DNA of 64,000 nucleotides from Prochlorococcus sp. AG-409-J19 (GCA_003215635.1 QCKC01000004.1:28312-92311); one strand, 5' to 3'; positions 46,779-54,386 are shown, counted from the first letter of the stretch. The notes: generated by a model from the sequence alone, not told the origin. Numbers and translations: made by a program.

Positions 46779-47174
46779 TTAAAGATTGTCAACAGGAAAA
46801 TAACGAGATCGAATTTGGCAGAAATTATTGCGGATTTCTAAAGCAGCGCAAAAGTTAATTCCATGCAAAATCAAATGAATAGGCTCCCGTTCGGATATTG
46901 GAAGCTCTCCGCTAAAAGTTCCTAGTTCAATAGTCTTCGCCCAACCTCGACCTCGAGAAACGGCACAATCTTGCTCTTCTAACCACTTCAAGTGATGAAT
47001 AGGAAGAGGGGTGGCGAATATTACTGGTCCATCAATTTGGGGCTTCTCAGGCATAGACCAAGTCCTGCATGCCAAACCATCTTCTAAAAGTAAATCAAAA
47101 TGCCTGCCAAGTGGATCATTTGGAGAATTGATATGTTCGAGCAACGCCCAGCGATTATTTCTTGGAACATTCAA
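46779..47174 (-). CDS. LigD 3'-phosphoesterase-like small protein
   Basis: A 131-residue stand-alone domain. WALLEHINSPNDPLGRHFDL then LLEDGLACRTWSMPEKP matches the LigD N-terminal phosphoesterase pattern (HYDLRLE...W..P..P), and HHLKWLE and SRGRGWAK are further landmarks. In LigD this domain removes 3'-phosphate or ribonucleotide ends before ligation in non-homologous end joining. No Ku or LigD gene is nearby. The similarity is clear in the first half and weaker afterwards, so the function is inferred. Confidence 0.62.
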   Translation of the reverse strand: MNVPRNNRWALLEHINSPNDPLGRHFDLLLEDGLACRTWSMPEKPQIDGPVIFATPLPIHHLKWLEEQDCAVSRGRGWAKTIELGTFSGELPISEREPIHLILHGINFCAALEIRNNFCQIRSRYFPVDNL

Positions 47175-47592
47175 AAAAATAAACTCCGTTCTCTAGATGC
47201 TAGTCACGAAATTACCTATCAGGAATAGGAAAACCTTGATTTTAGATTTTCTTTTCAACTAAATCGAAAAATCAATAGGCTATATCCTTAATGATTTTTA
47301 TACTTCTGATGTTATCTATATTGTAAGAGAATAGCTCAGTCTTTGTCTAGGATTAAACAGTGATTTAATTACATAATTGGTAGACACTTTTAAATAAATA
47401 AAGGCATCAAACATATTCTGTATTTCAGATTTATCTGAATTAAAAAACCTCATGAAAAGATTACCCAGACTTTGCGCAAGTCTAAGGAGAGATTAAAGAA
47501 AAATGATGCCGCCTTCCAACTTGGATTTAAACGGCATTCATCCCAATTGAGTCCGAATTAACTTTTTGGAGTAAATCTCAATGTGATGAAGA
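47175..47592 (-). other. intergenic region with one structured hairpin
   Basis: A 418-bp AT-rich space with no coding frame that I can support. The only distinct features are a 6-bp hairpin AGACTT-TGCGC-AAGTCT near 47468-47484 and the terminator-like structure at 47506-47537. Confidence 0.4.
47500..47537 (-). terminator. terminator-like hairpin for the 47593-47817 gene
   Basis: On the minus strand ATGCCG and CGGCAT pair around a nested TCCA-AGT-TGGA hairpin, and the next bases CATTTTTCTTT are T-rich. The position, about 55 bp after the stop of the minus-strand 74-aa gene, suits a terminator. The long loop makes it weaker than a textbook example. Confidence 0.4.
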
Positions 47593-47817
47593 TCAATCCC
47601 CCAGCTCCCGCCAATGCGACTGCAATAAGGCTTGCATCAGTAGGAATAGTTGCGGAGGCAAAGAGAAGTGAGGACAGCCCGATGTCCATAATTGCTTTAA
47701 AGAAGACTGAAAGTGTTTAGCACTATAAGGTTTTAATTTTCGATAAATGTAATCAAAGGCGACGCTTTGAGACAAATAGCCAATTTTCTCTAGAGGTGAC
47801 AGCAATAGGGATTCCAT
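47593..47817 (-). CDS. hypothetical protein, 74 aa
   Basis: A 74-residue aromatic, helix-rich protein (FDYIYRKLKPYSAKHFQSSL, then PPQLFLLMQALLQSHWRELG). No membrane helix or cofactor motif. The coherent composition and the possible downstream terminator support a real gene. I do not recognise a family. It is divergent from the DUF883-like gene with a 96-bp gap. Confidence 0.5.
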   Translation of the reverse strand: MESLLLSPLEKIGYLSQSVAFDYIYRKLKPYSAKHFQSSLKQLWTSGCPHFSLPPQLFLLMQALLQSHWRELGD

Positions 47818-47913
47818 TAGCGGTCAATACCCAAAATGCGGAAAACAGAACAGAAGTTGAGGGTTTCGAAGATTCGCATGTGTTCCTAGGCTGGCCATAT
47901 CAGACAAAATCTT

Positions 47914-48378
47914 ATGGAATCTCAGAATTCCGAATCAGTGGAATCTCAGGAAACACTGGAGACAGAGCCTTCTGAAACCAAAACGCCCTCTTATAAGGGT
48001 TTTAGTGAAAGGTTTGAAAGCTTATTGCCACAAATCCAAGAGCGCTGGCCAGAAGTTGCTAAACAAACCCTGGAAGCCACAAAGGGCAGCCTTGATGATG
48101 TAGTACAGGTGATTGCGGATCATTCAGGCACATCTCCATTGCGAATAAAAACTCAACTTGAAGCACTAGTTGAATCAGCAAGTGATCGAACAAGAGATTT
48201 TGCAGAAAGCTTGGAACCCTTAGAAAAACAATTAGAAGAACTCCTGGATGAATTAAATTCATCAATTCGTCCAAAACTTGAAAAACCTATTAGGAAACGA
48301 CCATTACTCTCCTTGGGTATGGCAACAGGAATAGGAATAATTCTTGGACTATTAATAGCTGGAGGAAAACGAAACTAA
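47914..48378 (+). CDS. DUF883/ElaB-like membrane-anchored helical protein
   Basis: A 154-residue protein: an acidic Ser/Glu-rich N-terminus, a long amphipathic helical region (QIQERWPEVAKQTLEATKGS onward), then a C-terminal transmembrane helix LLSLGMATGIGIILGLLIAGG with glycine pairs and a basic tail. This is the layout of ElaB/YqjD-type (DUF883) proteins thought to tether ribosomes or respond to stress at the membrane. Family placement is by architecture. The next gene overlaps its stop by 1 bp (TAATG). Confidence 0.7.
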   Translation: MESQNSESVESQETLETEPSETKTPSYKGFSERFESLLPQIQERWPEVAKQTLEATKGSLDDVVQVIADHSGTSPLRIKTQLEALVESASDRTRDFAESLEPLEKQLEELLDELNSSIRPKLEKPIRKRPLLSLGMATGIGIILGLLIAGGKRN

Positions 48379-48761
48379 TGAGTGAATCCAAACGTTCAAA
48401 TGGATTAGGAGCAGCAGCACGAGTTACTGCCCTAGCAAGCTCTGTGATGGATCTGCATGTGCGAATTGCCTTGCAAGAAGTTGATAGAGAAAAACGTCGT
48501 TTAATCAGTGGAGGAATATTCCTCGCTATGGGTGGAGCTTTAATGTTTTTAGCCTTGTTAGCCAGCGAGATAGTATTAACAATTTGGATCAAAGAGAAAT
48601 TACTACTATCTCTTACCAACGCACTTATAATAATTGGAATCTTTAATATATTTCTTGCAGGATTAAGCCTACGTATCGGTGGACAACTCACCAAAGGCCC
48701 TTATCTTCCAGAAACTTTAGAAGGCCTTTCAAAAACAACCAAAGCTGTATTAGGAAAATAA
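48378..48761 (+). CDS. holin-X-like (phage holin superfamily III) membrane protein
   Basis: A 127-residue protein with two transmembrane helices (about 48-68 and 80-98), preceded by a helix ending LQEVDREKRRLISGG. This pattern is typical of chromosomal holin-X-like proteins paired with DUF883-type proteins; the family name does not imply lysis here. It is translationally coupled to the preceding gene by the TAATG overlap. Function unknown. Confidence 0.7.
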   Translation: MSESKRSNGLGAAARVTALASSVMDLHVRIALQEVDREKRRLISGGIFLAMGGALMFLALLASEIVLTIWIKEKLLLSLTNALIIIGIFNIFLAGLSLRIGGQLTKGPYLPETLEGLSKTTKAVLGK

Positions 48762-48764
48762 CAA

Positions 48765-49892
48765 TTACCGAATAGAATAATTCAACCATCTACAATCAAT
48801 TCCTCCATTACTAATAGGAACACGTTTATTTGCTTTCATTCTTAGAAACTTTGTTAGATTAGGATTACCACTGAGTATCCAGAAATCCCAACCTGAAGCT
48901 TTTTCTTTAAGAAAAAGACCAAGCTCTCTATATAAATTCGACAAATCCTCTTCAGCTCCTATTCGCTTGCCATAAGGAGGATTACATACAAGTAAACCTT
49001 GAGTACTTGGGAGGTCAATATCCCTAAAGTGATTAACTTTAATATTAATCTTATCCTCTAAACCAGAGGAACGAATATTAGTCATAGCATTATCTGCTAT
49101 ATTAAAATCTTGCTCACAACCTATTATAGGTGGCAATTCTATCTCTTTCTTTTCAAGGGAACATGCAATGTCTTTTTCTTGATTCCAAATAGATTCTGAG
49201 AAATCTGGCCAGCCTTTAAATAAAAACCTCTTGCTCAATCCTGGTGCTCTCGACAATGCCAAATTAACTGCCTCTATAAGTAAAGTTCCAGAACCACATA
49301 GAGGATCAACTAGTGGACATTGATAATCCCAGTCGGCTAAACGAATCAAACCAGCTGCAAGATTTTCTTTCAAAGGGGCAATACCCATAGCTGGTCTATA
49401 GCCCCTACGATGAAGACTTTCGCTTGAAGTAGCAAAGCTCAAAATAACTAATTGATTCGAAAGATGAATATGTACACAAATATCCGGTGTATTCAGATCA
49501 ATTTCTGATCTCTCCCCCCACAATCTTCTCTGTAAATCAATAATCGCATTCTTTACCTTTAAAGCTGTAAAATGACTATGATTGAAGCCACTACTAATTC
49601 CCGTAACATTTACTTTGAAACTACTTGAAGGTGGAAGCCATTCACTCCAATCCAAGGATTTTTGAACTCCCAAATAAAGCTCTTCAGGAGAACTACAATA
49701 AAAACGAGCAACTTCTCTTAAAAATCGAAAAGGCAAAGAGGCTCGTAAATGTAGACGATAAAAACATGACATATCAGCTTCAAAAGAAACGCATCTTTTC
49801 AAAGTTTTAATATCTTTTGCACCAAACAATGAAAGTTCCTCAGCACCTAGAGCTTCCAAACCCTGAGGTAATACAGCAATGACTTTCATCAT
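48765..49892 (-). CDS. RlmL/YcbY-like 23S rRNA methyltransferase
   Basis: A 375-residue methyltransferase. An N-terminal ferredoxin-like and THUMP region (~1-160, LPQGLEALGAEELSLFGAKD) precedes a Rossmann methyltransferase with PLVDPLCGSGTLLIEAVNLA and the catalytic NPPYGKRIG. It should methylate N2 of a 23S guanine, as RlmL does. The second domain of the E. coli fusion is absent, as in other bacteria with the shorter form. The tmRNA gene lies to its right. Confidence 0.88.
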   Translation of the reverse strand: MMKVIAVLPQGLEALGAEELSLFGAKDIKTLKRCVSFEADMSCFYRLHLRASLPFRFLREVARFYCSSPEELYLGVQKSLDWSEWLPPSSSFKVNVTGISSGFNHSHFTALKVKNAIIDLQRRLWGERSEIDLNTPDICVHIHLSNQLVILSFATSSESLHRRGYRPAMGIAPLKENLAAGLIRLADWDYQCPLVDPLCGSGTLLIEAVNLALSRAPGLSKRFLFKGWPDFSESIWNQEKDIACSLEKKEIELPPIIGCEQDFNIADNAMTNIRSSGLEDKINIKVNHFRDIDLPSTQGLLVCNPPYGKRIGAEEDLSNLYRELGLFLKEKASGWDFWILSGNPNLTKFLRMKANKRVPISNGGIDCRWLNYSIR

Positions 49893-49990
49893 TATTTAAA
49901 TTGCAAAAACTTTGTTGGCATTGGTGTGACCTTCTTTTAATTAACGAGAATTAGGTTTACTACATTTTGAAAAACTGTCAGAATGTCATT

Positions 49991-50225
49991 GTCCATCATT
50001 TGATGGACTAGGTGATCCACACCAGTGTTTCGGACAGCGGTTCGATTCCGCTCAGCTCCATTTTTAGGGGCTGCAATGGTTTCGACGGGGCATAAGGAGG
50101 GTGACTGAAGCCTGCTCGGTAAGAGCAAACTCGTAACTGCGAACAACATCGTTCGTTTCTCCCGTCAAGCAGCCCCTGTTGCTGCCTGACCTATTTAAAG
50201 GAGATGGGGTGAAGTCAGCCTTATC
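49991..50225 (+). ncRNA. ssrA: permuted two-piece tmRNA
   Basis: The acceptor piece comes first and ends at 50060 (CGGACAGCGGTTCGATTCCG, then CTCAGCTCCA), opened by the hairpin GTCCATC-ATTT-GATGGAC at 49991-50008. After 6 spacer bases the coding piece begins at 50067 with GGGGCTGCAATGGTTTCGAC. GGGGCTG pairs with CAGCTCC through the G3:U70 wobble that alanyl-tRNA synthetase recognises. This permuted order is the known picocyanobacterial two-piece form. The exact 5' end of the acceptor and 3' end of the coding piece are approximate; a hairpin GGGTGA/TCACCC near 50207-50228 lies near the end. Confidence 0.92.
50139..50189 (+). other. tmRNA tag reading frame
   Basis: The resume codon GCG (50139) is followed by NNIVRFSRQAAPVAA and TGA (50187-50189). 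The Ala-Ala end is the degradation signal recognised by ClpXP-type proteases. This closely matches cyanobacterial tmRNA tags in general (NNIV start, AA end). Confidence 0.9.
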
Positions 50226-50240
50226 ACCCAAATGACTCAT

Positions 50241-50265
50241 GAGGGCTGGAAGGCCCTCTCTTTTA
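50241..50265 (+). terminator. intrinsic terminator of the tmRNA gene
   Basis: GAGGGC-TGGAAG-GCCCTC forms a 6-bp GC-rich stem followed by TCTTTTATT. It lies about 50 bp after the tag stop codon, appropriate for terminating the tmRNA precursor. Confidence 0.78.
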
Positions 50266-50437
50266 TTGCAAAGGGTAGAATTTTTAAATTCCTGGCTGAA
50301 AGCATAGTTATAAGTTTAGGACAAAACTTAGGATGAAGACTCCTATGACGAGGTAGAAGAACGCTCAGGGAGAAAGATCCAGACGAAGAAGATTGTGCTT
50401 ATTAACCTGTTGAAGAGTCAAAACCACCTCATTACTT

Positions 50438-50554
50438 ATGACTAGTTATAAGAACGACTTTCAGCGATTAGAAAGCCTGGTGCCAAGCTCTAAATATCTC
50501 AAATGGAAACAACTATTACAAGAAATCCGCGATTTTTACTCTCACCCACTATAA
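50438..50554 (+). CDS. possible 38-aa small protein
   Basis: An ATG frame of 38 residues beginning MTSYKNDFQRLESLVPSSKY with a second half LKWKQLLQEIRDFYSHPL. The amphipathic composition looks protein-like. There is no strong Shine-Dalgarno. Upstream, 50332-50442 is open in another frame (YDEVEERSGRKIQTKK) without a start. Function unknown. Confidence 0.35.
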   Translation: MTSYKNDFQRLESLVPSSKYLKWKQLLQEIRDFYSHPL

Positions 50555-50578
50555 CTATGAAAATTTTAAATCTAAAAC

Positions 50579-50899
50579 ATGCTTCGCAAAGAAGAAAAAC
50601 AGGCTATTACCCGTATAGGGCTTCTCTCAATAGGATGGCCAGTTGGTCTTGATCGTTTTTATGATGGTAAGAACAAGGATGGGATTCTCTCAATCATTGG
50701 ATGGGCATTAATTTTTGGAGCTATATTATTCTTATCTCCCTGCCATGGTTATGATTACAATAATTCGGTTAAAGAAGTTTCCGATATGAGCATTAATCCC
50801 CTAATAATACTACCGCTAGGATTTGGAGTTTATGGAGGAATACTTGTTTTGAAGAAAGGATTCAGATTACTAAAACAATTTGAGAATGCAACAGACTAA
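50579..50899 (+). CDS. TM2-domain-like membrane protein, 106 aa
   Basis: A 106-residue protein with two to three hydrophobic segments. GWPVGLDRFYDGKNKDGILS followed by IIGWALIFGAILFL is the TM2-type motif (G-x-D-R-F-Y-x-G). TM2 proteins are small membrane proteins of unknown function. The last helix is followed by a basic tail (KKGFRLLKQFENATD). It is the most coherent coding gene in the otherwise small-ORF region behind the tmRNA. Confidence 0.72.
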   Translation: MLRKEEKQAITRIGLLSIGWPVGLDRFYDGKNKDGILSIIGWALIFGAILFLSPCHGYDYNNSVKEVSDMSINPLIILPLGFGVYGGILVLKKGFRLLKQFENATD

Positions 50900-50965
50900 G
50901 AATTAAATATCACCTATATTCAAAACAAATAAGCACATAAACTACCATTAGATATATTTTAATAT

Positions 50966-50998
50966 AAAAAAATAACCCCCTGTGCAGACTCAGGGGGT
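50966..50998 (-). terminator. strong intrinsic terminator, minus strand
   Basis: ACCCCCTG and CAGGGGGT pair (8 bp) around an 8-base loop. On the minus strand the hairpin is followed by TATTTTTTTA, a classic U-tract, while on the plus strand no T-run follows. It therefore terminates a leftward transcript. Confidence 0.82.
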
Positions 50999-51050
50999 AA
51001 GATGTCCTTGCATGCATATCCATATAAGCAAAGATTTCCCGAAAGGCTCT
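50966..51050 (-). ncRNA. candidate small RNA ending in a strong terminator
   Basis: On the minus strand a perfect-looking TATTAT (51056-51061) lies upstream of a region with a 6-bp hairpin (CTTTGC...GCAAGG) and the terminator described next. No coding frame of note occupies it. A transcript of about 85 nt is plausible, but it might simply be the 3' end of the 38-aa gene's transcript further right. RNA data are needed. Confidence 0.35.
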
Positions 51051-51331
51051 CGTAAATAATACTCATAGCAATCTAAAAATATTGAATGCCCACAACACCC
51101 CGTATCATTAGCAGGATTCAGTAAAAACACCTAAGTTTTCACAATAAAATCAATGGGCAATATTGGAATATCTAATACTTTCTAAATTCATTAATGCATT
51201 TATAGGGATTACCTCTTCAATCTATCTTATTCAAATTGCGAGTCAGAAATAAATCCTGGATAAATTGATTGATGGAATAAGGTCAATAGAATTGATATTC
51301 TTTAAAGAGGAAAGACTTATTTGAATCTTCT

Positions 51332-51448
51332 TCACTCTTCCAAACTCAGTTGATAGCCCAAAGGATATGCAACACCCCAACCTATAAGAACACCTCCCCA
51401 CGCAAAACCTATAACAAAGCAAAAGCACTGAAGAACAGTTTTATTCAT
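51332..51448 (-). CDS. single-helix small membrane protein, 38 aa
   Basis: An ATG frame of 38 residues: MNKTVLQCFCFVIGFAWGGV then LIGWGVAYPLGYQLSLEE. One glycine-rich transmembrane helix with a short acidic C-terminus looks like a genuine small membrane protein, similar in design to small photosystem or transporter subunits, but I do not recognise it. The strong minus-strand terminator ~335 bp downstream might serve it. Confidence 0.55.
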   Translation of the reverse strand: MNKTVLQCFCFVIGFAWGGVLIGWGVAYPLGYQLSLEE

Positions 51449-51533
51449 GATGTGGAATGCCTGACAATCATGGGGAAATAATAGTAAGGCAGTATTGAAT
51501 TAGTTATAAATAAAAAGTAAATGTCTCTCACCA

Positions 51534-51620
51534 ATGAAGCGCAATCTATCTATTGCACTTGCAATAAGTGCGAATATTTCAATTTACATATGGGCACTAT
51601 TGAATTTACCCATAAAATAA
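51534..51620 (+). CDS. possible 28-aa hydrophobic peptide
   Basis: An ATG frame of 28 residues: MKRNLSIALAISANISIYIW then ALLNLPIK, basic start and one hydrophobic helix. No ribosome-binding site. It lies in the 435-bp space 51449-51883, which is otherwise featureless AT-rich sequence with the likely promoter of the oxygenase gene. Weak candidate. Confidence 0.22.
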   Translation: MKRNLSIALAISANISIYIWALLNLPIK

Positions 51621-51883
51621 GCAACGTGCATACATAAATCTATTACTCAAGATAGCAAATGAAAAAACCAATCCAAAAGAATTTATATAATTTGTTTCTA
51701 CATCTCTAGATAATTACAAAGAAATAATCAAGACGAAAATGTAGATTTTAAATAAAAAGCACTTTTGGCTATAATCGCTATTAACTATAATACTTAAATA
51801 TGTTTTGAGATATCCAAATGTAATTAGCCCTAGTCCGACTGATCATCTGAAATCAATTCCAGGAAAAAACTAAAGGAGCCACC

Positions 51884-52597
51884 ATGAACAATCAAGTCAG
51901 CGAGGAGAACAATCAAGAAGTAAAAAGCAATTTTGGCCTGATTCCAATAATGGCCGAGGCACTCGGTACATTATCTTTGCCTACAGAGAAACATCTTCAA
52001 TATAAGTCGCAACTAACAGAAATATCAATATCGGCACCAAATGAACATAGACGTAGGAGAGACAATATTAATGATTTGGAGCATATTTGCAATACAAAAA
52101 ACCAGAATTTATTTAAACAGTATAAGATTCTAGATGATCTAAAACATACTCTAATTGACTATTCCCTCCATTACATTAAACAGACTGGTTTTGAGTGCAA
52201 TGAAGTGCTAATAACAGATGCGTGGTTAAACCGTGGAGGTAAAGACGCAATACTCGCTCCACATACACACAATAACTCATTCATATCTGGCACTTATTAT
52301 GTCAATTTTGATCCCGATAAACATAGCTGTTTGCGATTTTTTAATGACAGAATGATGCCGCAATTTGCTAGGTCACCAATTATATCTCTGCCATCAAGAA
52401 AAGATATTCAAACACCTTTTAATCTAGAAGAGATGATTGTCAAAGTCCCTGAGGGAACAATTCTTTTTTGGAAAAGCCACCTTATTCATGGGTTTACTGA
52501 GCCAAATCCTTCTGATAATCGACTAACTGTCAGTTTTAATGTAATGCCTAAGACATGCTCAGATGGTGATATATATTCTTTCTCGGTACAGGAATAA
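51884..52597 (+). CDS. putative 2OG-Fe(II) oxygenase (TIGR02466-like)
   Basis: A 237-residue protein with a strong AAAGGAG ribosome-binding site 6 bp before the ATG. The C-terminal half shows LAPHTHNNSFISGTYYVNFD (metal-binding His region), EGTILFWKSHLIHGFTEPN (second His) and NRLTVSFNV (2-oxoglutarate-binding Arg), the pattern of the small oxygenases frequent in marine cyanobacteria and their phages. Substrate unknown. It sits alone among small ORFs in the tmRNA-argJ interval, consistent with an accessory gene. Confidence 0.8.
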   Translation: MNNQVSEENNQEVKSNFGLIPIMAEALGTLSLPTEKHLQYKSQLTEISISAPNEHRRRRDNINDLEHICNTKNQNLFKQYKILDDLKHTLIDYSLHYIKQTGFECNEVLITDAWLNRGGKDAILAPHTHNNSFISGTYYVNFDPDKHSCLRFFNDRMMPQFARSPIISLPSRKDIQTPFNLEEMIVKVPEGTILFWKSHLIHGFTEPNPSDNRLTVSFNVMPKTCSDGDIYSFSVQE

Positions 52598-52709
52598 TCT
52601 TCCAGAGATATAGGAGCCTGCTAGTAAAAAATTCCTAAAATTTCAAGATATCTATCTGGAAAACAGCCGATCCACTGGCTATAACAATAGTAAACGTGCC
52701 CAGTCGAGC

Positions 52710-52877
52710 ATGAGATCCCTAACCACAGCAACACGTAGACAGCTTGAAGAAATAATGTCACGACTCAGTAACGGTGAAGCAGTTTCTTTGGCTGAAAGAA
52801 TCAGGCTCCAGAAATATGCATTGCATATACCTTTTATAAGTTTAAAACTAAAACAAGCACTGCATAGCAACAACTAA
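52710..52877 (+). CDS. small conserved-looking protein, 55 aa
   Basis: An ATG frame of 55 residues starting MRSLTTATRRQLEEIMSRLS and continuing GEAVSLAERIRLQKYALHI. The regular amphipathic helices with Arg/Leu/Glu heptads look real. The frame stays open upstream for more than 20 codons without an ATG (…NSKRAQSS before the M), so the start is not certain. The track on the other strand is a shadow of this gene. No named family recognised. Confidence 0.5.
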   Translation: MRSLTTATRRQLEEIMSRLSNGEAVSLAERIRLQKYALHIPFISLKLKQALHSNN

Positions 52878-53107
52878 AAAAGTATTAATACTCATGCATT
52901 GAAAATGATACCTTTTAGGAGTTAATGCAACGAGGGAACTCGGTACTATTGTCTTTCATCTTTCTAAAGATAGCTAAATAGTAAAGAGGAAAGCATTAGG
53001 GAAATTTAATTAAAAGGATTCTTTGAAAAACTAATGACATCAGTTATTTATTATTGATAATACCCAGCTATGAAATGGTTATAAGTTACTATCAAACGTA
53101 ACACCAT

Positions 53108-53137
53108 TAAAAAAGCCTGCTTAAAGCAGGCTTTTAG
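53108..53137 (-). terminator. intrinsic terminator of the Yfr2-like RNA
   Basis: AAAGCCTGC and GCAGGCTTT pair tightly. On the minus strand the stem is followed by TTTTTTAA; the plus strand also has a short TTTT after it, so it may work in both directions. It marks the 3' end of the minus-strand small RNA. Confidence 0.85.
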
Positions 53138-53195
53138 AGATCTTAAGCAAGTGTTTCCTTGTTTCCACTGCTGGAGGATCTCAACTCCTCACGTA
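53108..53195 (-). ncRNA. Yfr2-family-like small RNA
   Basis: On the minus strand a 5' hairpin GAGGA-GTTGAGA-TCCTC (53174-53190) is followed by a single-stranded stretch with two GGAAACA repeats (AGTGGAAACAAGGAAACACT) and then a strong terminator. Two tandem GGAAACA motifs after a 5' stem-loop are how I remember the abundant Yfr2-5 RNAs of Prochlorococcus and other cyanobacteria. The length (about 88 nt) fits. The 5' end is estimated. Confidence 0.6.
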
Positions 53196-53341
53196 CTTAT
53201 TGTTTCATGAAGTGATCTTTAAACAAGCCAAACTGTTCTCTAATAGAACTGTCACAGCGCCACTTCGCCCTGCTGGAAAATCTGAAAGACCCGCATCAAG
53301 TTCTAAACGAGATAGTTTTCTCGTCTAATCAAAAATTCCCC

Positions 53342-53419
53342 ATGAATGAAAAGATAAACCAAGAAGAAATCAAAGAAATAGATCGGAGCTTTATGAATAC
53401 ATTAAAAAGTTTATTGTGA
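53342..53419 (+). CDS. possible 25-aa peptide
   Basis: An ATG frame of 25 residues (MNEKINQEEIKEIDRSFMNT then LKSLL), acidic and helical. No ribosome-binding site. It lies 2 bp from the stop of the convergent gene. Too short to support beyond noting. Confidence 0.18.
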   Translation: MNEKINQEEIKEIDRSFMNTLKSLL

Positions 53420-53421
53420 TG

Positions 53422-53640
53422 TTAAGCACCATTGCATCGTGAAACTGCTCTGATATTGACATTATCATGAGATCTAGTCTCAAGCCAGAGATCATTAGAA
53501 ACCTCGGCTATACATGCTATTTCTGCTGCTGTTTTGATCGCCACAGGGATTTGAGTTAATGCCAACAACATTAGAGCAGCCCCCGTTCCTGGAGCATGAA
53601 TATTTAATTTTAACCCTTTAAACCATTTAACATTAGACAT
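53422..53640 (-). CDS. hypothetical protein, 72 aa
   Basis: A 72-residue protein with a hydrophobic Ala/Leu-rich middle (GTGAALMLLALTQIPVAIKT) followed by a polar Asn/Asp-rich tail. One membrane or amphipathic helix is possible. No known domain or clear Shine-Dalgarno. Codon use appears normal. It is convergent with nothing recognised and lies just before the DUF1823 gene on the other strand. Confidence 0.45.
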   Translation of the reverse strand: MSNVKWFKGLKLNIHAPGTGAALMLLALTQIPVAIKTAAEIACIAEVSNDLWLETRSHDNVNIRAVSRCNGA

Positions 53641-53739
53641 GTAAGATTAAAGGATTAATTTTATCAAGCTGACTGTAAACAATCCAAAATCAAAGGATTT
53701 TTTCACTTTACAGTGAATTCATTCTATGTTTTCGTCCAC

Positions 53740-54126
53740 GTGTCTTTTCTGAATCTTACCCATACACTTCTATTTTCAATCCTAGAAGATAAAGTCAGCG
53801 ATCAATTTGTCCTGGAACTCATATGGGAAAGACTAGGCTACCAACCAAGCAAGTCGGATCCAGACAGCTGGGTCACTGGACCATCAACCGAAGTCTACTG
53901 GGGAACGTCCTTCCCCAAAGCACCAGAGTTCATTGCAGATCGAAAGGCAGCAATTCATTTAACACGCTCTATTCCTAAACAGTACAAACAACTATTGAAG
54001 CAGAAATTACATTTTTCTGGTTATCCAATTAAAGAACTCAATCCAAGAAAAACTAGACGTGCTATCGCGGTGAGTTGGTTACTTGCTTGGATAGAGCAAA
54101 ACAAGCTTGGATTAAACCGCAAATAG
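53740..54126 (+). CDS. DUF1823 family protein
   Basis: About 128 residues from the GTG at 53740 (MSFLNLTHTLLFSILEDKVS); the open frame also has a GTG at 53713. FVLELIWERLGYQPSKSDPD, the APEFIADRKAAIHLTRSIPK segment and ELNPRKTRRAIAVSWLLAWI match the cyanobacterial DUF1823 family, function unknown. It reads toward argJ, and the argJ tail remnant lies 162 bp beyond its end, so this gene was probably the original convergent neighbour of argJ. Confidence 0.8.
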   Translation: MSFLNLTHTLLFSILEDKVSDQFVLELIWERLGYQPSKSDPDSWVTGPSTEVYWGTSFPKAPEFIADRKAAIHLTRSIPKQYKQLLKQKLHFSGYPIKELNPRKTRRAIAVSWLLAWIEQNKLGLNRK

Positions 54127-54287
54127 AGATTCTTTAAAACATGATGCTTTCAATACCAAGAGGGAAAGGGTATTTATCGCATTAGAATTGAGCAAGTATT
54201 TTATATACATTAAAATAAAAATGGGACAGATCAGATATAAAGTAAAAGTTACAAATTAAAAGTCATGCATTGGGAATTATCACCAAA
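54127..54287 (+). other. short non-coding gap after the DUF1823 gene
   Basis: I see no gene or hairpin in these 161 bases beyond generic AT-rich sequence. They connect the DUF1823 stop with the argJ tail remnant. Confidence 0.3.
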
Positions 54288-54317
54288 TCAGGTCGTGTAG
54301 TCGGCATTGATGCTAAT
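54288..54317 (-). pseudogene. argJ: displaced 3' end of argJ (duplicate tail)
   Basis: Read on the minus strand, ATT AGC ATC AAT GCC GAC then TAC ACG ACC TGA encodes ISINADYTT and a stop. The intact argJ ends IRINADYTT and a stop. Eight of nine residues agree and 23 of 30 bases, with the differences almost all at third positions. The copy is in the same orientation as argJ and lies about 1.1 kb beyond its end, as expected if something inserted at the argJ 3' end and pushed the original end outward. Confidence 0.75.
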
Positions 54318-54386
54318 AATTAAGCAGGTTAGAAATAAACATTCTTCAGATCACTTGCTATTATTAGAATTCCGAAGAAAAAATAA

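Noticed and set aside
50332..50442. Open frame reading YDEVEERSGRKIQTKK
   Set aside because: No start codon after the upstream stop; may be a remnant but nothing identifies it.
51243..51428. Minus-strand frame of 61 codons
   Set aside because: It is the out-of-frame reading of the 38-aa membrane protein at 51332-51448 and has a Cys/Ser-rich chance composition.
52679..52873. Minus-strand frame of 64 codons
   Set aside because: Antisense shadow of the 55-aa gene at 52710-52877.
52925..52981. 18-codon frame behind a good AGGAG sequence
   Set aside because: Too short to claim as a gene; the ribosome-binding-like site can arise by chance.
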